DNA of 64,000 nt from Hymenobacter nivis (GCF_003149515.1 NZ_CP029145.1:3100001-3164000); one strand, 5' to 3'; counted from the stretch's first letter, positions 24,801-33,395 are shown. A program made the numbers and translations. Notes: generated from the sequence alone by a model not told the origin.

Positions 24801-26465
24801 ATGTCGTCGTTTACCCTATGGTTTCAGCAGCGCCCGTGGGCGCTGATGGTGCTGTGCTTGCTGGCGCTGGGCCCGGCGCTGTTCATCCACCTGGGGCTGC
24901 TGCCGCTGCAAGTGGATGAGCCGATTCGGGCCCTGGTGGCGCTGGAGCTGAAGGACTCAGGAAACTACTTCGTATCGACGCTGCAAGGCGTGTATTATTA
25001 CAACAAGCCGCCACTGTACAACTGGCTGCTGCTGGGGCTGTTCAACCTCACCGGGAGCCAGTCGGAGCTGGTGGTGCGGCTGCCCACGGTGCTCTCGCTG
25101 CTGGGCTACGCAGCCACGCTGTTCGTGGTGGTGCGGCGGTATTTGGGGCCCCGGCTGGGGTTTGTGGCGGCGTTTGCGTTCATCACCTGCGGGCGGATGC
25201 TGTTCTACGACGCCTTCCAAGGCCTCATCGACACGCTGCACGCCTGGATCACCTACCTGGGCTTCGCGGCCGTGTTTTACTTCGCCGAGAAGGGGCAGTG
25301 GCGGCGGCTGTTTGTGCTCACCTACGCCCTCACGGCGGTGGGCTTCATGCTGAAAGGGCTACCCTCCATTGCGTTCCAGGGCATTACGCTAGCGGTTTTT
25401 TGCTGGTACTCGAAGAACTTCAAGCGGCTGTTTTCGGGGGCCCACTTCCTGGGCATCGGCGTGTTTGTGGCCATCGTGGGTAGCTACTTTCTAGTGTACA
25501 GCCGCTACAACTCGCTGCACGACTACTTCTACACCCTCTGGGACCAGTCGAGCCAGCGCACGGTGGCCGAGCAACCACTCTTCAAGTCCATTGTGCATGT
25601 GCTCACCTATCCGTTTGATTTCCTGGGCTGGTTTGCGCCCTGGACCTTGCTGGTGGTGTGCCTGGTGCGCCGGGGCTGGTGGCAAACCATTCAGGCCCAC
25701 CCGTTTCTGAAGTTCAACGCCGCCATCTTCCTGGCCCTGACGCCCATTTTCTGGCTCTCGCCGGCCACCATTCCGCGCTACCTGTTCCCGCTCATCCCGC
25801 TGCTTATCACGGTGATGATCTACTTCTACGACCACTACCAGGCCCAGGGCCCCTGGCAAAACCGGGTGGTCGACGGCGTGCTGCTCTTCGTGCTTTCGGT
25901 GGTGGCCCTGGCGCTGCTCGCGCCGCCGTTCATCCCCCGCATTGCCGACGTGCCGGGCCTGTACTGGAAGTCGGCGCTGGTATTTGGGGCCCTGGTGGGG
26001 CTGGCCTACCTCTACCACACGCTGCCGGTGCAGCGGCTGGTGGTGCTGTGCGCCTACCTGCTGTGCCTGCGGGTGGGCTTCAACTGGTTTGTACTACCGG
26101 CGCGCTACAAAACCAACGACATCGTGCCCTACCGGGCCGCCAGCATTCGGGTGGGCCAACTCACTAAAGGCCAGTCGTTGTACGTGTACAAAGACTCGCG
26201 CCTCGACAACGACGAGGCCTTCTACATCACCCGCGAGCGGGGCGCCATCACCCGCGCCCTGCCCGCCCCCACCGATATGGGGGCCTACTACTTAGCCGAG
26301 GATTGCTACCTCGAAGGCCGCCGCTATCACCGGTTTTTCGACTTCGTAATTGACCGCCGCATCCATCTCAACCTGGTCAGGTTCGACGACGCCGAACCCG
26401 CCCCCGGCCAGGGGCCCCAGAACTGCCCCCCCGCCGATTACCTGGACCCCACCTACCACCGGTAG
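24801..26465 (+). CDS. Glycosyltransferase family 39 (PMT/ArnT-like) membrane protein
   Basis: A 554-residue GT-C membrane enzyme expected to move a sugar from a polyprenyl-phosphate donor to an acceptor on the periplasmic side. About 11 helices precede a soluble C-terminal tail (about 440-554). The first periplasmic loop has the family signature: the acidic DEP in LQVDEPIRALVALELKDSG, then YYYNKPPLYNW, which holds catalytic and donor-contact residues in ArnT-like enzymes. It is the first of several envelope-glycan genes here, followed after a family D repeat by a flippase-like gene. The acceptor (lipid A, protein or glycan) is unknown. Confidence 0.88.
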   Translation: MSSFTLWFQQRPWALMVLCLLALGPALFIHLGLLPLQVDEPIRALVALELKDSGNYFVSTLQGVYYYNKPPLYNWLLLGLFNLTGSQSELVVRLPTVLSLLGYAATLFVVVRRYLGPRLGFVAAFAFITCGRMLFYDAFQGLIDTLHAWITYLGFAAVFYFAEKGQWRRLFVLTYALTAVGFMLKGLPSIAFQGITLAVFCWYSKNFKRLFSGAHFLGIGVFVAIVGSYFLVYSRYNSLHDYFYTLWDQSSQRTVAEQPLFKSIVHVLTYPFDFLGWFAPWTLLVVCLVRRGWWQTIQAHPFLKFNAAIFLALTPIFWLSPATIPRYLFPLIPLLITVMIYFYDHYQAQGPWQNRVVDGVLLFVLSVVALALLAPPFIPRIADVPGLYWKSALVFGALVGLAYLYHTLPVQRLVVLCAYLLCLRVGFNWFVLPARYKTNDIVPYRAASIRVGQLTKGQSLYVYKDSRLDNDEAFYITRERGAITRALPAPTDMGAYYLAEDCYLEGRRYHRFFDFVIDRRIHLNLVRFDDAEPAPGQGPQNCPPADYLDPTYHR

Positions 26466-26471
26466 GCGCGC

Positions 26472-26582
26472 TGTAGCGCGGACTTTGTAGTCCGCGGCTC
26501 TCGCTTCGTCCTGCCGGTAATCGTCCTGCCGGTAATCGTTCAGCGACCGTTCAGAGCCGCGGACTACAAAGTCCGCGCTACA
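26472..26582. repeat. Family D paired hairpin repeat (GTAG head)
   Basis: A near-perfect inverted pair: TGTAGCGCGGACTTTGTAGT and its reverse complement at the other end. Each arm is itself a hairpin (GCGGACT/AGTCCGC) preceded by GTAG, as in REP/BIME units. The loop carries GTCCTGCCGGTAATC twice in tandem. Confidence 0.88.
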
Positions 26583-26598
26583 TTCTAATCCCCAAAAA

Positions 26599-27474
26599 AT
26601 GCCCTTCCTCTCCCACCGCCCGAAGCTGCGCCAGGCCCTCATTCTGGGGGCCAAGCTGGCGTTTGTGGTGGGGGCATTTTACTTTGTCTTCCAGCACATT
26701 AGCGTGCGTGATGTGCGGCGGGTGCTGGCCACGGCGCAGCCGGGGTGGCTGGCGCTGGCGGCGGGGCTATTTGCACTATCGAAGTGGCTGTCGGCGCGGC
26801 GGCTAAACTACTTTTTCCGGGCCATCAGCGTACCGCTGTCGGAGGGCGAAAACCTGCGCCTGTACTGGCTGGGGATGTACTACAACCTGTTTTTGCCCGG
26901 CGGCATCGGCGGCGACGGCTACAAGGTGTACCTGCTGCGCCAGCGCTTCCCCGGCAAAACCACGGCCCTGGTGCGCGCCCTGCTCCTCGACCGGGTGAGC
27001 GGGGTGCTGGCCCTGGGCGTGCTGGCGGGCGTGCTGCTGGCCTTCGTGCCGGCCGTGCCGCTGCCCTGGCGGGGGCTGGTGCTGGCGGGGGTGCCGGTGG
27101 GCGTGGCGGCTAGCTACTGGGCCAGCGGCCGTTTCTTCCCCGAGTTCCAGCCGCTGTTCGGGCGGGCGGGGTGGCTGGGGCTGGGCGTGCAGGGGGCCCA
27201 GGTGCTGTGCGCGTGGGCCATCCTGGCGGGCACGGGCACCACTAGCCAAGTCATTGATTACCTGGTAGTCTTCCTCGTGTCGTCGGTGGTGGCGGTGCTG
27301 CCGCTCACGGTGGGCGGCATCGGGGCCCGGGAGGTCACCTTCGTGCTGGGGGCCCAGGTGCTGCACCTGGATGCGGCTGTGTCGGTCACGGTCAGCCTCA
27401 CGTTCTACCTCATCACGGCGGCGGTGGCGCTGCCCGGGGTGGTGTTTAGCTTCAAGGCCGGCAAACCAAGCTGA
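26599..27474 (+). CDS. LPG-synthase-type transmembrane (flippase-like) protein
   Basis: A 291-residue integral membrane protein with about eight helices, of the lysylphosphatidylglycerol synthase TM/UPF0104 (AglD-like) family. Signature segments are NYFFRAISVPLSEGENLRLYWLGMYYNLFLPGGIGGDGYK and, near the end, VLPLTVGGIGAREVTF (given here only as landmarks at about 72-110 and 232-247). Members are proposed to flip or handle lipid-linked substrates. It follows the GT39 gene on the same strand, separated by a family D repeat, and may help supply or turn over lipid carriers for the glycosyltransferases nearby (inference). Confidence 0.85.
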   Translation: MPFLSHRPKLRQALILGAKLAFVVGAFYFVFQHISVRDVRRVLATAQPGWLALAAGLFALSKWLSARRLNYFFRAISVPLSEGENLRLYWLGMYYNLFLPGGIGGDGYKVYLLRQRFPGKTTALVRALLLDRVSGVLALGVLAGVLLAFVPAVPLPWRGLVLAGVPVGVAASYWASGRFFPEFQPLFGRAGWLGLGVQGAQVLCAWAILAGTGTTSQVIDYLVVFLVSSVVAVLPLTVGGIGAREVTFVLGAQVLHLDAAVSVTVSLTFYLITAAVALPGVVFSFKAGKPS

Positions 27475-27689
27475 GCATCCTTGCGGCCGAAGCTGCTTAC
27501 GGGTACTTTGCGCCGCCGCTGGCCGCAGGGACCCAGCGCTTTTTATAGCGGTTTCAAAATCAGTGCATTGGGACGGCTGCTCAGCACCTCCCCTGGCCCC
27601 TCCCCTCACCGCCGCCGAATTATCCACCAATCTCGGCTTTTGCTGGGCCGCCGCGGGAGGTACTGGTTTGGCCGCTGGCCCCAGCCTGT

Positions 27690-27803
27690 GTGCCCGGCGT
27701 GTTTGCCGCCAGCGACGGCCGCGCCGGGGCCCCGGCCCGCGTGGATGCCTTGGGCTACGGCGCCACGGCCATCAAGTTTGTGCGCTATTATTTGGCTGGG
27801 TAG
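27690..27803 (+). pseudogene. C-terminal remnant of a thioredoxin-reductase-like flavoprotein
   Basis: One frame ends at a TAG (27801-27803) and reads VPGVFAASDGRAGAPARVDA, then GYGATAIKFVRYYLAG. This resembles the last 38 residues of thioredoxin-reductase-like enzymes, where VPGVFAAGD contacts FAD and an A-x-G-x-G-A-x-A helix follows. No start, NAD domain or upstream similarity is visible in 27475-27690, so this is a relic. The remaining 27475-27689 gap holds nothing I can identify. Confidence 0.45.
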
Positions 27804-27807
27804 TGCG

Positions 27808-28608
27808 CTACAGCTCGTCGTAGCGCACCAGCTGTATCTCATTCTCCACCAAGTATTCGGGCCACGCGCCGTCGCGCCAAAACTCGTATTCCGCCACGCG
27901 GTTCAGGTACGAGGTTGCGCGGTTGGCAAGGCCCGGGTGGGTCATAAACTCCACCACGGGGCCCCGGCGGAAGGCCCGCGCCAAGCCCTGGACAAACAAC
28001 GGCAGCGTAGCATCCTGGGCGGCCGAAAAGTCGGCTACCAGCGCATTCGGCGATTGAAACCCGCGCAGGCCGTAGCGCGAGGCTACGCCGAAGGCGTTCA
28101 GCAGCTGGCCGCGCAGGGCATAGCCGGGCTGGCTGCTCCAGCGGCGCAGACGGCGGATGCCGTGCCGCCGCAAAATGCCCGTGAGCACGGGCCCCAGCGC
28201 CGGGTACAGGTGTTGATGCTGGTGGCTGTCGGCGTGCGAAACCGGGACGTCGAACCGCGCCAGGCGGGCCAGCTGGGCCACTACTTCGGTTTCCAGCTCG
28301 CCCACCCGCACCCGGCCGCTGAGGAAGCGCGCCAGCAGCTGCTGGCCTTTGAAAAACTGCCCGTCGGGCCCCAGCAGCGTGCGCACAACGGAGGCGCGGC
28401 TCAGCGGGGCCCCATCTATCAGGTTGAGGTGCAGGCCGGTGGAGATGTGCGCTTGCAGGCCCCCCAGGGCACGCAGATCGGCGTCGGTGGCCAGGTTGGC
28501 CATCACGGTGGTGCTGCTGATGCAGCGCTGCGCAGCCAGCTCCTGGATGGCAGCGGTGGCGGGCGCGTCCCAGCCGTAGTCGTCGCAGTTGATGATGAGC
28601 CGGCGCAT
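27808..28608 (-). CDS. YdjC/ChbG-family carbohydrate deacetylase
   Basis: A 266-residue metal-dependent deacetylase of the YdjC/ChbG fold. Metal ligands are visible: the Asp pair in INCDDYGWD, and His residues in VSHADSHQHQHLYPAL and MTHPG. Family members remove N-acetyl groups from diacetylchitobiose or other amino sugars. Here no chitobiose genes are nearby; the setting among glycosyltransferases suggests action on a cell-envelope sugar (inference). Size is normal for the family, and the start at 28608 begins MRRLIINCDDYG, as usual. Confidence 0.88.
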   Translation of the reverse strand: MRRLIINCDDYGWDAPATAAIQELAAQRCISSTTVMANLATDADLRALGGLQAHISTGLHLNLIDGAPLSRASVVRTLLGPDGQFFKGQQLLARFLSGRVRVGELETEVVAQLARLARFDVPVSHADSHQHQHLYPALGPVLTGILRRHGIRRLRRWSSQPGYALRGQLLNAFGVASRYGLRGFQSPNALVADFSAAQDATLPLFVQGLARAFRRGPVVEFMTHPGLANRATSYLNRVAEYEFWRDGAWPEYLVENEIQLVRYDEL

Positions 28609-28649
28609 GAGGGCTGGTAAGAAGCGGTTTGGAAGTTATACTGCTCACC

Positions 28650-28769
28650 AAGTGGAATGCGAAAACGAAGTAGGGTGCGGGGCTTGCCCCCGCCCGTCGT
28701 TGAACGGTTCCGTCGGCTTTCGTTCAACGACGGGTGGGGGCAAGCCCCGCACCCTACTTCGTGACGAGT
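28650..28769. mobile_element. 120-bp family B element (copy 2)
   Basis: The inverted-orientation copy of the element at 7111-7230, same length, with three substitutions by my alignment. It lies in the gap upstream of the YdjC gene and downstream of the TIGR03643 gene. Each half has GTAG followed by a GCGGGG...CCCCGC hairpin. Confidence 0.88.
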
Positions 28770-28844
28770 ATAAATGAAAGTGTACTTCAGGACGTCATGC
28801 TAAACGGCTTCATTCACTCAAACGGCCTCGTAAGCAAAGGAGAA

Positions 28845-29129
28845 TCAGGGGCGCTTGGCGATTTTGTTGAACGTGATGCTGCGCTGGGCCTGCGACTTGA
28901 AGCGGGCATCGTCGACGGCGCTCTTGGCGCGGTGCTTGGTGGGGCGGCCCTGCACGCGGGCCCGCCAGCGGCGCCAGGAGGCGGCTTTCAGCTCGCGGCG
29001 CATGAGGTCGATGACGGCTTTTTCGGAGAGGCCGAACTGCGCCAGGATGGCTTCGAACGGCGTGCGGTCTTCCCAGGCCATTTCGATTACGCGGTTGGTA
29101 TCTTCGGCGGTGAGGATGGGGGTTTCCAT
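28845..29129 (-). CDS. TIGR03643 (DUF2805) family small protein
   Basis: A 94-residue basic protein. The N-terminal half (DTNRVIEMAWEDRTPFEAI, FGLSEKAVIDLMRRELK) is the TIGR03643 signature: a helical, HTH-like motif ending in RRELKAASWRRWRARVQGR. Family members are conserved, uncharacterised and possibly DNA- or RNA-binding given the basic second half. It stands alone on the minus strand. Confidence 0.85.
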   Translation of the reverse strand: METPILTAEDTNRVIEMAWEDRTPFEAILAQFGLSEKAVIDLMRRELKAASWRRWRARVQGRPTKHRAKSAVDDARFKSQAQRSITFNKIAKRP

Positions 29130-29213
29130 TTCAGGGGAGGGGCCGCGGGAGTAGCGCGGCGCTCCTTTAAGCGGGGCCGCGGCGGATAGGTTGCGCTGGG
29201 GCGGCCCGGGGCC

Positions 29214-30296
29214 CTATTTAATTGCCTGGGCCGCGGCGGGCACGGGCACTGGGGCGGGCACTGGGGCGGGCACTGGGGCGGCGGCGGGGGCCCCGGCGGC
29301 CTGGTGCACCAAGTGGCGCAGCACGTAGGGCCGGCGGTTGCGGCGGGCGAAGTAGGTGGAGGTTCCGATTTCAGCCAGCACCCCGAAGCTCAGCAGAAAG
29401 ATGCCGCCCATGATGAGGAACAAGCTGAAAATGAACTCCATCGGAAAACGCGCCGAGATGTTCAGTCCAAAAAATACGGCCGCTACCAAAAAGCCCGACG
29501 TGAGGCCCCCGCCGATGAGCAAACTCAGGATACCGAGCACGCCGAACAGCCGGAACGGCTTGCGGGCGTAGACCACGGTGAAGCGCAAAATCAGCAAATC
29601 GACGATGACTTTGAAGACTTTGTTGAGGCCGTAGTTGCTTGTGCCGAACTCGCGGGCCCGGATTTCAATGGGGAACTCGATGTAGCGCACGCCCTTGCGC
29701 GCCACCAGGGCCCCCAGGAAGCGGTGGGCGTCGCCGAGCATCTCCACGTTAGTGAGCAGGTAGCGGCGGTAGGCCTTATAAGTGGCCCCGAAGTACTCCA
29801 GCTTCACCCCCGACAGGCGGCTGATGATGTTGTGGGCCCCGTTGGAAATCAGCGTTTTGAAGAAGCCCTCGGGGCGCTTGCTCTTGGCGCCACCCACCAT
29901 GTCGTAGCCCGCGCGGATGAGGCGCACGAACTCGGGTAGGTAGGCCGGGTCGTGCTGCAAGTCGCCGTCCATGGCCACCACAATGCTGCCCTGGGCCTGC
30001 TCGAAGCCGGCGCGCAGGCCCAGCGTCTGGCCGTAGTTGCCGGCCATGTCGAGGCCAATGATGCAGGGGTTAGCGGCGGCCAGGGCGCTGATGTGGCCCC
30101 AGGTCTGGTCGGCGCTGCCGTCGTTCACCAATATCAGTTCGTAGCGGAAGCCGTGGGCTTCCATCACCTCCACAATCTGGCTGGCCAGCAGGCCCACGCT
30201 CTGCGCCTCGTTGTAGAGGGGCACGACGATGGAAATCAGCTCGTCGGCGTCGAAGGGCGGCGGGGTGGCGGGGGCCATCGGGAGGGTAGTGGGCAT
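29214..30296 (-). CDS. Polyprenyl-phosphate sugar synthase-like GT2 (GtrB/CsbB/DPM1 type)
   Basis: A 360-residue inner-membrane GT2 expected to make a polyprenyl-phosphate sugar on the cytoplasmic face. The GT-A domain (about 17-250) has ISIVVPLYNEAQSV, the DxD in AMDGDLQHDP, and RFLGALVARKG; two helices (about 250-320) anchor it, as in GtrB and CsbB. The start at 30296 is preferred since a -7 element (TACCTTTG) lies 28 bp upstream. The tail is a Pro/Ala/Val-rich stretch from a 12-bp tandem repeat. It is divergent from yfhO: the same kind of pair (donor synthase plus YfhO) that glycosylates lipoteichoic acid in Bacillus, here with an unknown acceptor. Confidence 0.88.
   Translation of the reverse strand: MPTTLPMAPATPPPFDADELISIVVPLYNEAQSVGLLASQIVEVMEAHGFRYELILVNDGSADQTWGHISALAAANPCIIGLDMAGNYGQTLGLRAGFEQAQGSIVVAMDGDLQHDPAYLPEFVRLIRAGYDMVGGAKSKRPEGFFKTLISNGAHNIISRLSGVKLEYFGATYKAYRRYLLTNVEMLGDAHRFLGALVARKGVRYIEFPIEIRAREFGTSNYGLNKVFKVIVDLLILRFTVVYARKPFRLFGVLGILSLLIGGGLTSGFLVAAVFFGLNISARFPMEFIFSLFLIMGGIFLLSFGVLAEIGTSTYFARRNRRPYVLRHLVHQAAGAPAAAPVPAPVPAPVPVPAAAQAIK
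29241..29280. repeat. 12-bp coding tandem repeat (PVPA units) in the GT2 tail
   Basis: CGGGCACTGGGG repeated about three times encodes a PAPVPAPVPAPVP-type tail at the C-terminus of the GT2. It is probably length-variable by slippage. Confidence 0.8.
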
Positions 30297-30323
30297 GGGC
30301 GGCGGCGGCAAAAAACGGGGGGG

Positions 30324-30331
30324 CAAAGGTA
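30324..30331 (-). promoter_or_regulatory. -7 element, TACCTTTG, of the GT2 gene
   Basis: An exact TAnnTTTG match on the minus strand, 27 bases before the start chosen at 30296. Confidence 0.6.
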
Positions 30332-30364
30332 CGGTTGGGGTGGGCGGGCGCAGAGTAGCCGGCT

Positions 30365-30530
30365 CGGGCTGCCGGCTTTTCGCCGGCTGCCCGGTAATCG
30401 TAGGGGCCCCGGGCACGGTGCTTTTCGCCGGGGCACTGGACTTCCCAAGCAGCGGCGCGTTTCCCGGCCCCGAGCCCTAGCTAAGTGCTCCGGCGATTAC
30501 CGGGCAGCCGGCGAAAAGCCGGCAGCCCGG
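30365..30530. repeat. Family C paired hairpin repeat, upstream of yfhO
   Basis: The left arm is CGGGCTGCCGGCTTTTCGCC then GGCTGCCCGGTAATCG; the right arm is its reverse complement (CGATTACCGGGCAGCCGGCG on). The inner GCCGGC/GCCGGC hairpin repeats within each arm. The same family lies just after yfhO at 33231-33374. Confidence 0.9.
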
Positions 30531-30540
30531 GCGCAAACCT

Positions 30541-30548
30541 TACCTTCG
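30541..30548 (+). promoter_or_regulatory. -7 element, TACCTTCG, of yfhO
   Basis: Matches TAnnTTTG at seven of eight positions, 31 bases before the yfhO ATG and immediately after the family C repeat. Confidence 0.45.
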
Positions 30549-30579
30549 GGCTCGGTTCCCTTTACCCTACCCCGCCCCG

Positions 30580-33216
30580 ATGGCCGCTGCTGTTTCTTCT
30601 GCTTCCCTTGTTCGTACCGCGCCGCTGTGGCAGCGGGCGCTGCCGCACCTGCTGGCGGTGCTGTTCTTTATTGTGCTGGCCTGCGCCTACTTCGCGCCCA
30701 TTGTGTTCGATGGTAAGTCGTTGGCCCAGCACGATATTACCCAGTTCCAGGGCGGGGCCCAGGAGGTGCGCAACTGGGCCGCCACCCACGGTGGCCACGA
30801 GCCGCTGTGGACGAATTCCATGTTTTCGGGAATGCCGACCTACCTGATTTCGGTGCACTTCCCCGGCGACTGGTCGGTGTATTTGCAGAAGGCCCTGACC
30901 TTGGGGCTGCCCTCGGCGGTGTCGAACCTGTTCCTGGCGCTGCTCTGCGGCTACGTGCTGGGCGTGGTGCTGGGGCTGCCGCCGCTGGTGGCGGTGGCGG
31001 GCGCGGTAGCGCTGGGCTTTTCGAGCTACAACCTGGCCATTTTGCTGGCCGGCCACAACACCAAGTCGTTTGCCCTGGCCTACGCGCCGCTGGTGCTGGG
31101 TGGGCTGCTCGTCACGTTCCGGCGCGACAAGTGGCTGGGAGCCGCGCTCTTCGCCGTGGGCCTCACGTTGAATTTACGGGCTAACCACCCGCAGATTACC
31201 TACTACGTCGGTTTGCTGGTGGTTATTTACGGCATTGTGGAGCTGGTGGCGGCGGCCCGCGCCGGGCGGCTGCCGGCCTTTGGGCAACGGGTGGCACTGC
31301 TGGCCGTGGGGGCCCTACTGGCGGTGGGCGTCAGCTTCGGCCGCCTCTACACCACGTATTCGTACAGCAAATTCAGCAACCGGGCCCCGTCGGAATTGAA
31401 GGGCCTGCCCGCCGCGCCCGGCCAGGCCCCGGCCGCCAGCGCCGCCCAACAGGATGAGGACTACGCCTTTGCCTACAGCTACGGCGTGGGCGAAACCATG
31501 ACGCTGCTCGTACCCAACTTCTACGGCGGCAGCAGCAGCATGGCCCTGGGCCCCGACTCGAACACCGCCCGCGAGCTGAGCACGCTCGGCGCCGACCCGC
31601 AGGCCGCCTCCCAAATGCCGACCTACTGGGGCGACCAGGCCTACGTGGCGGGCCCCGTGTACGTGGGCGTGGTGGTGTGCTTCCTGTTCGTGCTGGGCCT
31701 GTTTGTGGTGGACAAGCGCACCCGCTACTGGCTGCTGGCCGGTACCTTGGTATCGTTCGTGCTGGCCTGGGGCAAAAACTTTGAGTCGGTCAACAGTTTG
31801 ATTTTCCACTACTTACCCGGCTACCGCAGCTTCCGCGCTGTGAGCATGGGCCTGGTGATGGCGCAACTGGCCATGCCGCTGCTGGCGGCGCTGGCCCTGG
31901 CGCGCATCCTGCGGCCGCGCGCCGCCGTGTTGCCCGTGGGGCCCCTAGGGGCCCCAGCCGAACCGATGCACCCAGCCCTGGCCAAGGCGGCCCGCGCCGC
32001 GGCGGGGGCCCCGGCGACGTTGCCCGGCTCGCCCGAAACCCAGGCGCGCCTGCGCCAGCTGCTCTACGCCGGGGCGGTCACGGCCGGGGTACTGGCCCTG
32101 GCCTGGCTGGCCAGTTTCAGCTTCGATTTTGCTGCGCCCGTGGACGCCAGCCTCATGCAGGGGCCCCAGAACCCGGGCGGCTTCCCGGCCGCGCTCATCG
32201 GGGCCCTGCGCGCCGACCGTGCCGAACTGCTGCGCAACGACGTGTGGCGCGGGCTGCTGTTTGTGGGCCTGGCGCTGGGCACGCTGTACTTCTATTTGAA
32301 AGGCAAGCTGGGCGCGGGCTCGGCCGCCGCGCTGGTGGCGGTGCTGGTGCTGGTGGATTTGTGGAGCGTGGACAAGCGCTACCTCGGCGAGAAGAACTTC
32401 CAGCCCACCAGCATCGCCCAGAGCTTCGAGCCCAGCGCGGCCGACCAGGCTGTACTGCAAGACAAGGACCTGAGCTACCGGGTATTGAACATCCAAAACC
32501 CGTTCAATGAGGCCCAGACGTCGTACTTCCACAAGAGCATCGGCGGCTACCACGGGGCCAAGCTGCGCCGCTACCAGGATTTGGTGGAGCGCGAGATTTC
32601 GCCCGAGATGCAGGCGCTGTTCAGCCAAAACGGGGGCGACTTCCGGCGCACGCCGGTGCTCAACATGCTGAATACCCGCTACTACCTGACGGGCAATGAG
32701 AAGCAGCCCGTCATCCGCAACCCCGGGGCTCTAGGCAACGCCTGGTTCGTGCGCGCAGTGAAAACCGTGGCTACGCCCGACGCCGAAATGGCCGCCCTCG
32801 CCACCCTCAACCCCGGCCAAACGGCGGTGGTTGACAACGTGAAATTCCCGGCCGTGCAGGCCGCCACCTACGCCGACACCACGGCCACCATCACCCTCAC
32901 CACCTACGCCCCCGACGCCCTCAGCTACGGCTACAACGCCGCCCAGCCGGGCACCGTGGTGTTCTCGGAAGTGTACTACGCCGACGGCTGGAACGCCTAC
33001 CTCGACGGCCAGCCAGCCCCATATTTCCGCGCCGATTTTGTGCTGCGCGCCATGCACGTACCCGCCGGGGCCCACAAAATCGACTTCAAATTCGAGCCCA
33101 AGGAGTACGCCACCGGTAACACTATGTCGCTGGTGGCCAGCATCGGCCTGGTGCTGGTGCTGCTGGGCACCGGCGCCTACATAGCCAAGCGCAAGCCCGA
33201 ACCCGACGAAGCTTAG
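30580..33216 (+). CDS. yfhO: YfhO-family membrane glycosyltransferase-like protein
   Basis: An 878-residue GT-C-fold membrane protein with 12-14 helices and two periplasmic soluble parts. Landmarks are the first-loop acidic motif QHDITQFQGGAQEVRN, PLWTNSMFSGMPTYLISV, and a C-terminal extracytoplasmic domain (about 630-845, SEVYYADGWNAYLDGQ). In Bacillus and Listeria, YfhO-like proteins transfer a sugar from a polyprenyl carrier made by a CsbB-type GT2 onto an envelope polymer. The GtrB/CsbB-like GT2 is divergent from this gene, and a -7 element faces each. The gene is bracketed by family C repeats. The acceptor here is unknown. Confidence 0.9.
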   Translation: MAAAVSSASLVRTAPLWQRALPHLLAVLFFIVLACAYFAPIVFDGKSLAQHDITQFQGGAQEVRNWAATHGGHEPLWTNSMFSGMPTYLISVHFPGDWSVYLQKALTLGLPSAVSNLFLALLCGYVLGVVLGLPPLVAVAGAVALGFSSYNLAILLAGHNTKSFALAYAPLVLGGLLVTFRRDKWLGAALFAVGLTLNLRANHPQITYYVGLLVVIYGIVELVAAARAGRLPAFGQRVALLAVGALLAVGVSFGRLYTTYSYSKFSNRAPSELKGLPAAPGQAPAASAAQQDEDYAFAYSYGVGETMTLLVPNFYGGSSSMALGPDSNTARELSTLGADPQAASQMPTYWGDQAYVAGPVYVGVVVCFLFVLGLFVVDKRTRYWLLAGTLVSFVLAWGKNFESVNSLIFHYLPGYRSFRAVSMGLVMAQLAMPLLAALALARILRPRAAVLPVGPLGAPAEPMHPALAKAARAAAGAPATLPGSPETQARLRQLLYAGAVTAGVLALAWLASFSFDFAAPVDASLMQGPQNPGGFPAALIGALRADRAELLRNDVWRGLLFVGLALGTLYFYLKGKLGAGSAAALVAVLVLVDLWSVDKRYLGEKNFQPTSIAQSFEPSAADQAVLQDKDLSYRVLNIQNPFNEAQTSYFHKSIGGYHGAKLRRYQDLVEREISPEMQALFSQNGGDFRRTPVLNMLNTRYYLTGNEKQPVIRNPGALGNAWFVRAVKTVATPDAEMAALATLNPGQTAVVDNVKFPAVQAATYADTTATITLTTYAPDALSYGYNAAQPGTVVFSEVYYADGWNAYLDGQPAPYFRADFVLRAMHVPAGAHKIDFKFEPKEYATGNTMSLVASIGLVLVLLGTGAYIAKRKPEPDEA

Positions 33217-33230
33217 CGGCCCCCCCACCC

Positions 33231-33374
33231 CGGGCTGCCGGCTTTTCGCCGGCTGCCCGGTGAGCGCTGCGCCGGTTTGGACGGGCAGTTTAGGGCCCCC
33301 AGGAGTCTGATCCACGATTACCGGGCCAGGGCCGCAACGATTACCGGGCAGCCGGCGAAAATCCGGCAGCCCGG
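33231..33374. repeat. Family C paired hairpin repeat, downstream of yfhO
   Basis: The left arm is CGGGCTGCCGGCTTTTCGCC and the right arm CGATTACCGGGCAGCCGGCG, ending in a GCAGCCCGGG tail. An extra CGATTACCGGGCC remnant lies at 33314-33326. Confidence 0.85.
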
Positions 33375-33395
33375 GCCGTTCCGGGGCCCCAACCC

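Noticed and set aside
27481..28620. Plus-strand frame overlapping the YdjC gene and its upstream gap
   Set aside because: Most of it is antisense to a well-supported YdjC deacetylase, and its peptide shows no family similarity.
29241..29280. Possible CRISPR-like or regulatory tandem repeat
   Set aside because: Units are 12 bp without spacers and lie in frame in the GT2 tail; a simple coding repeat explains them.
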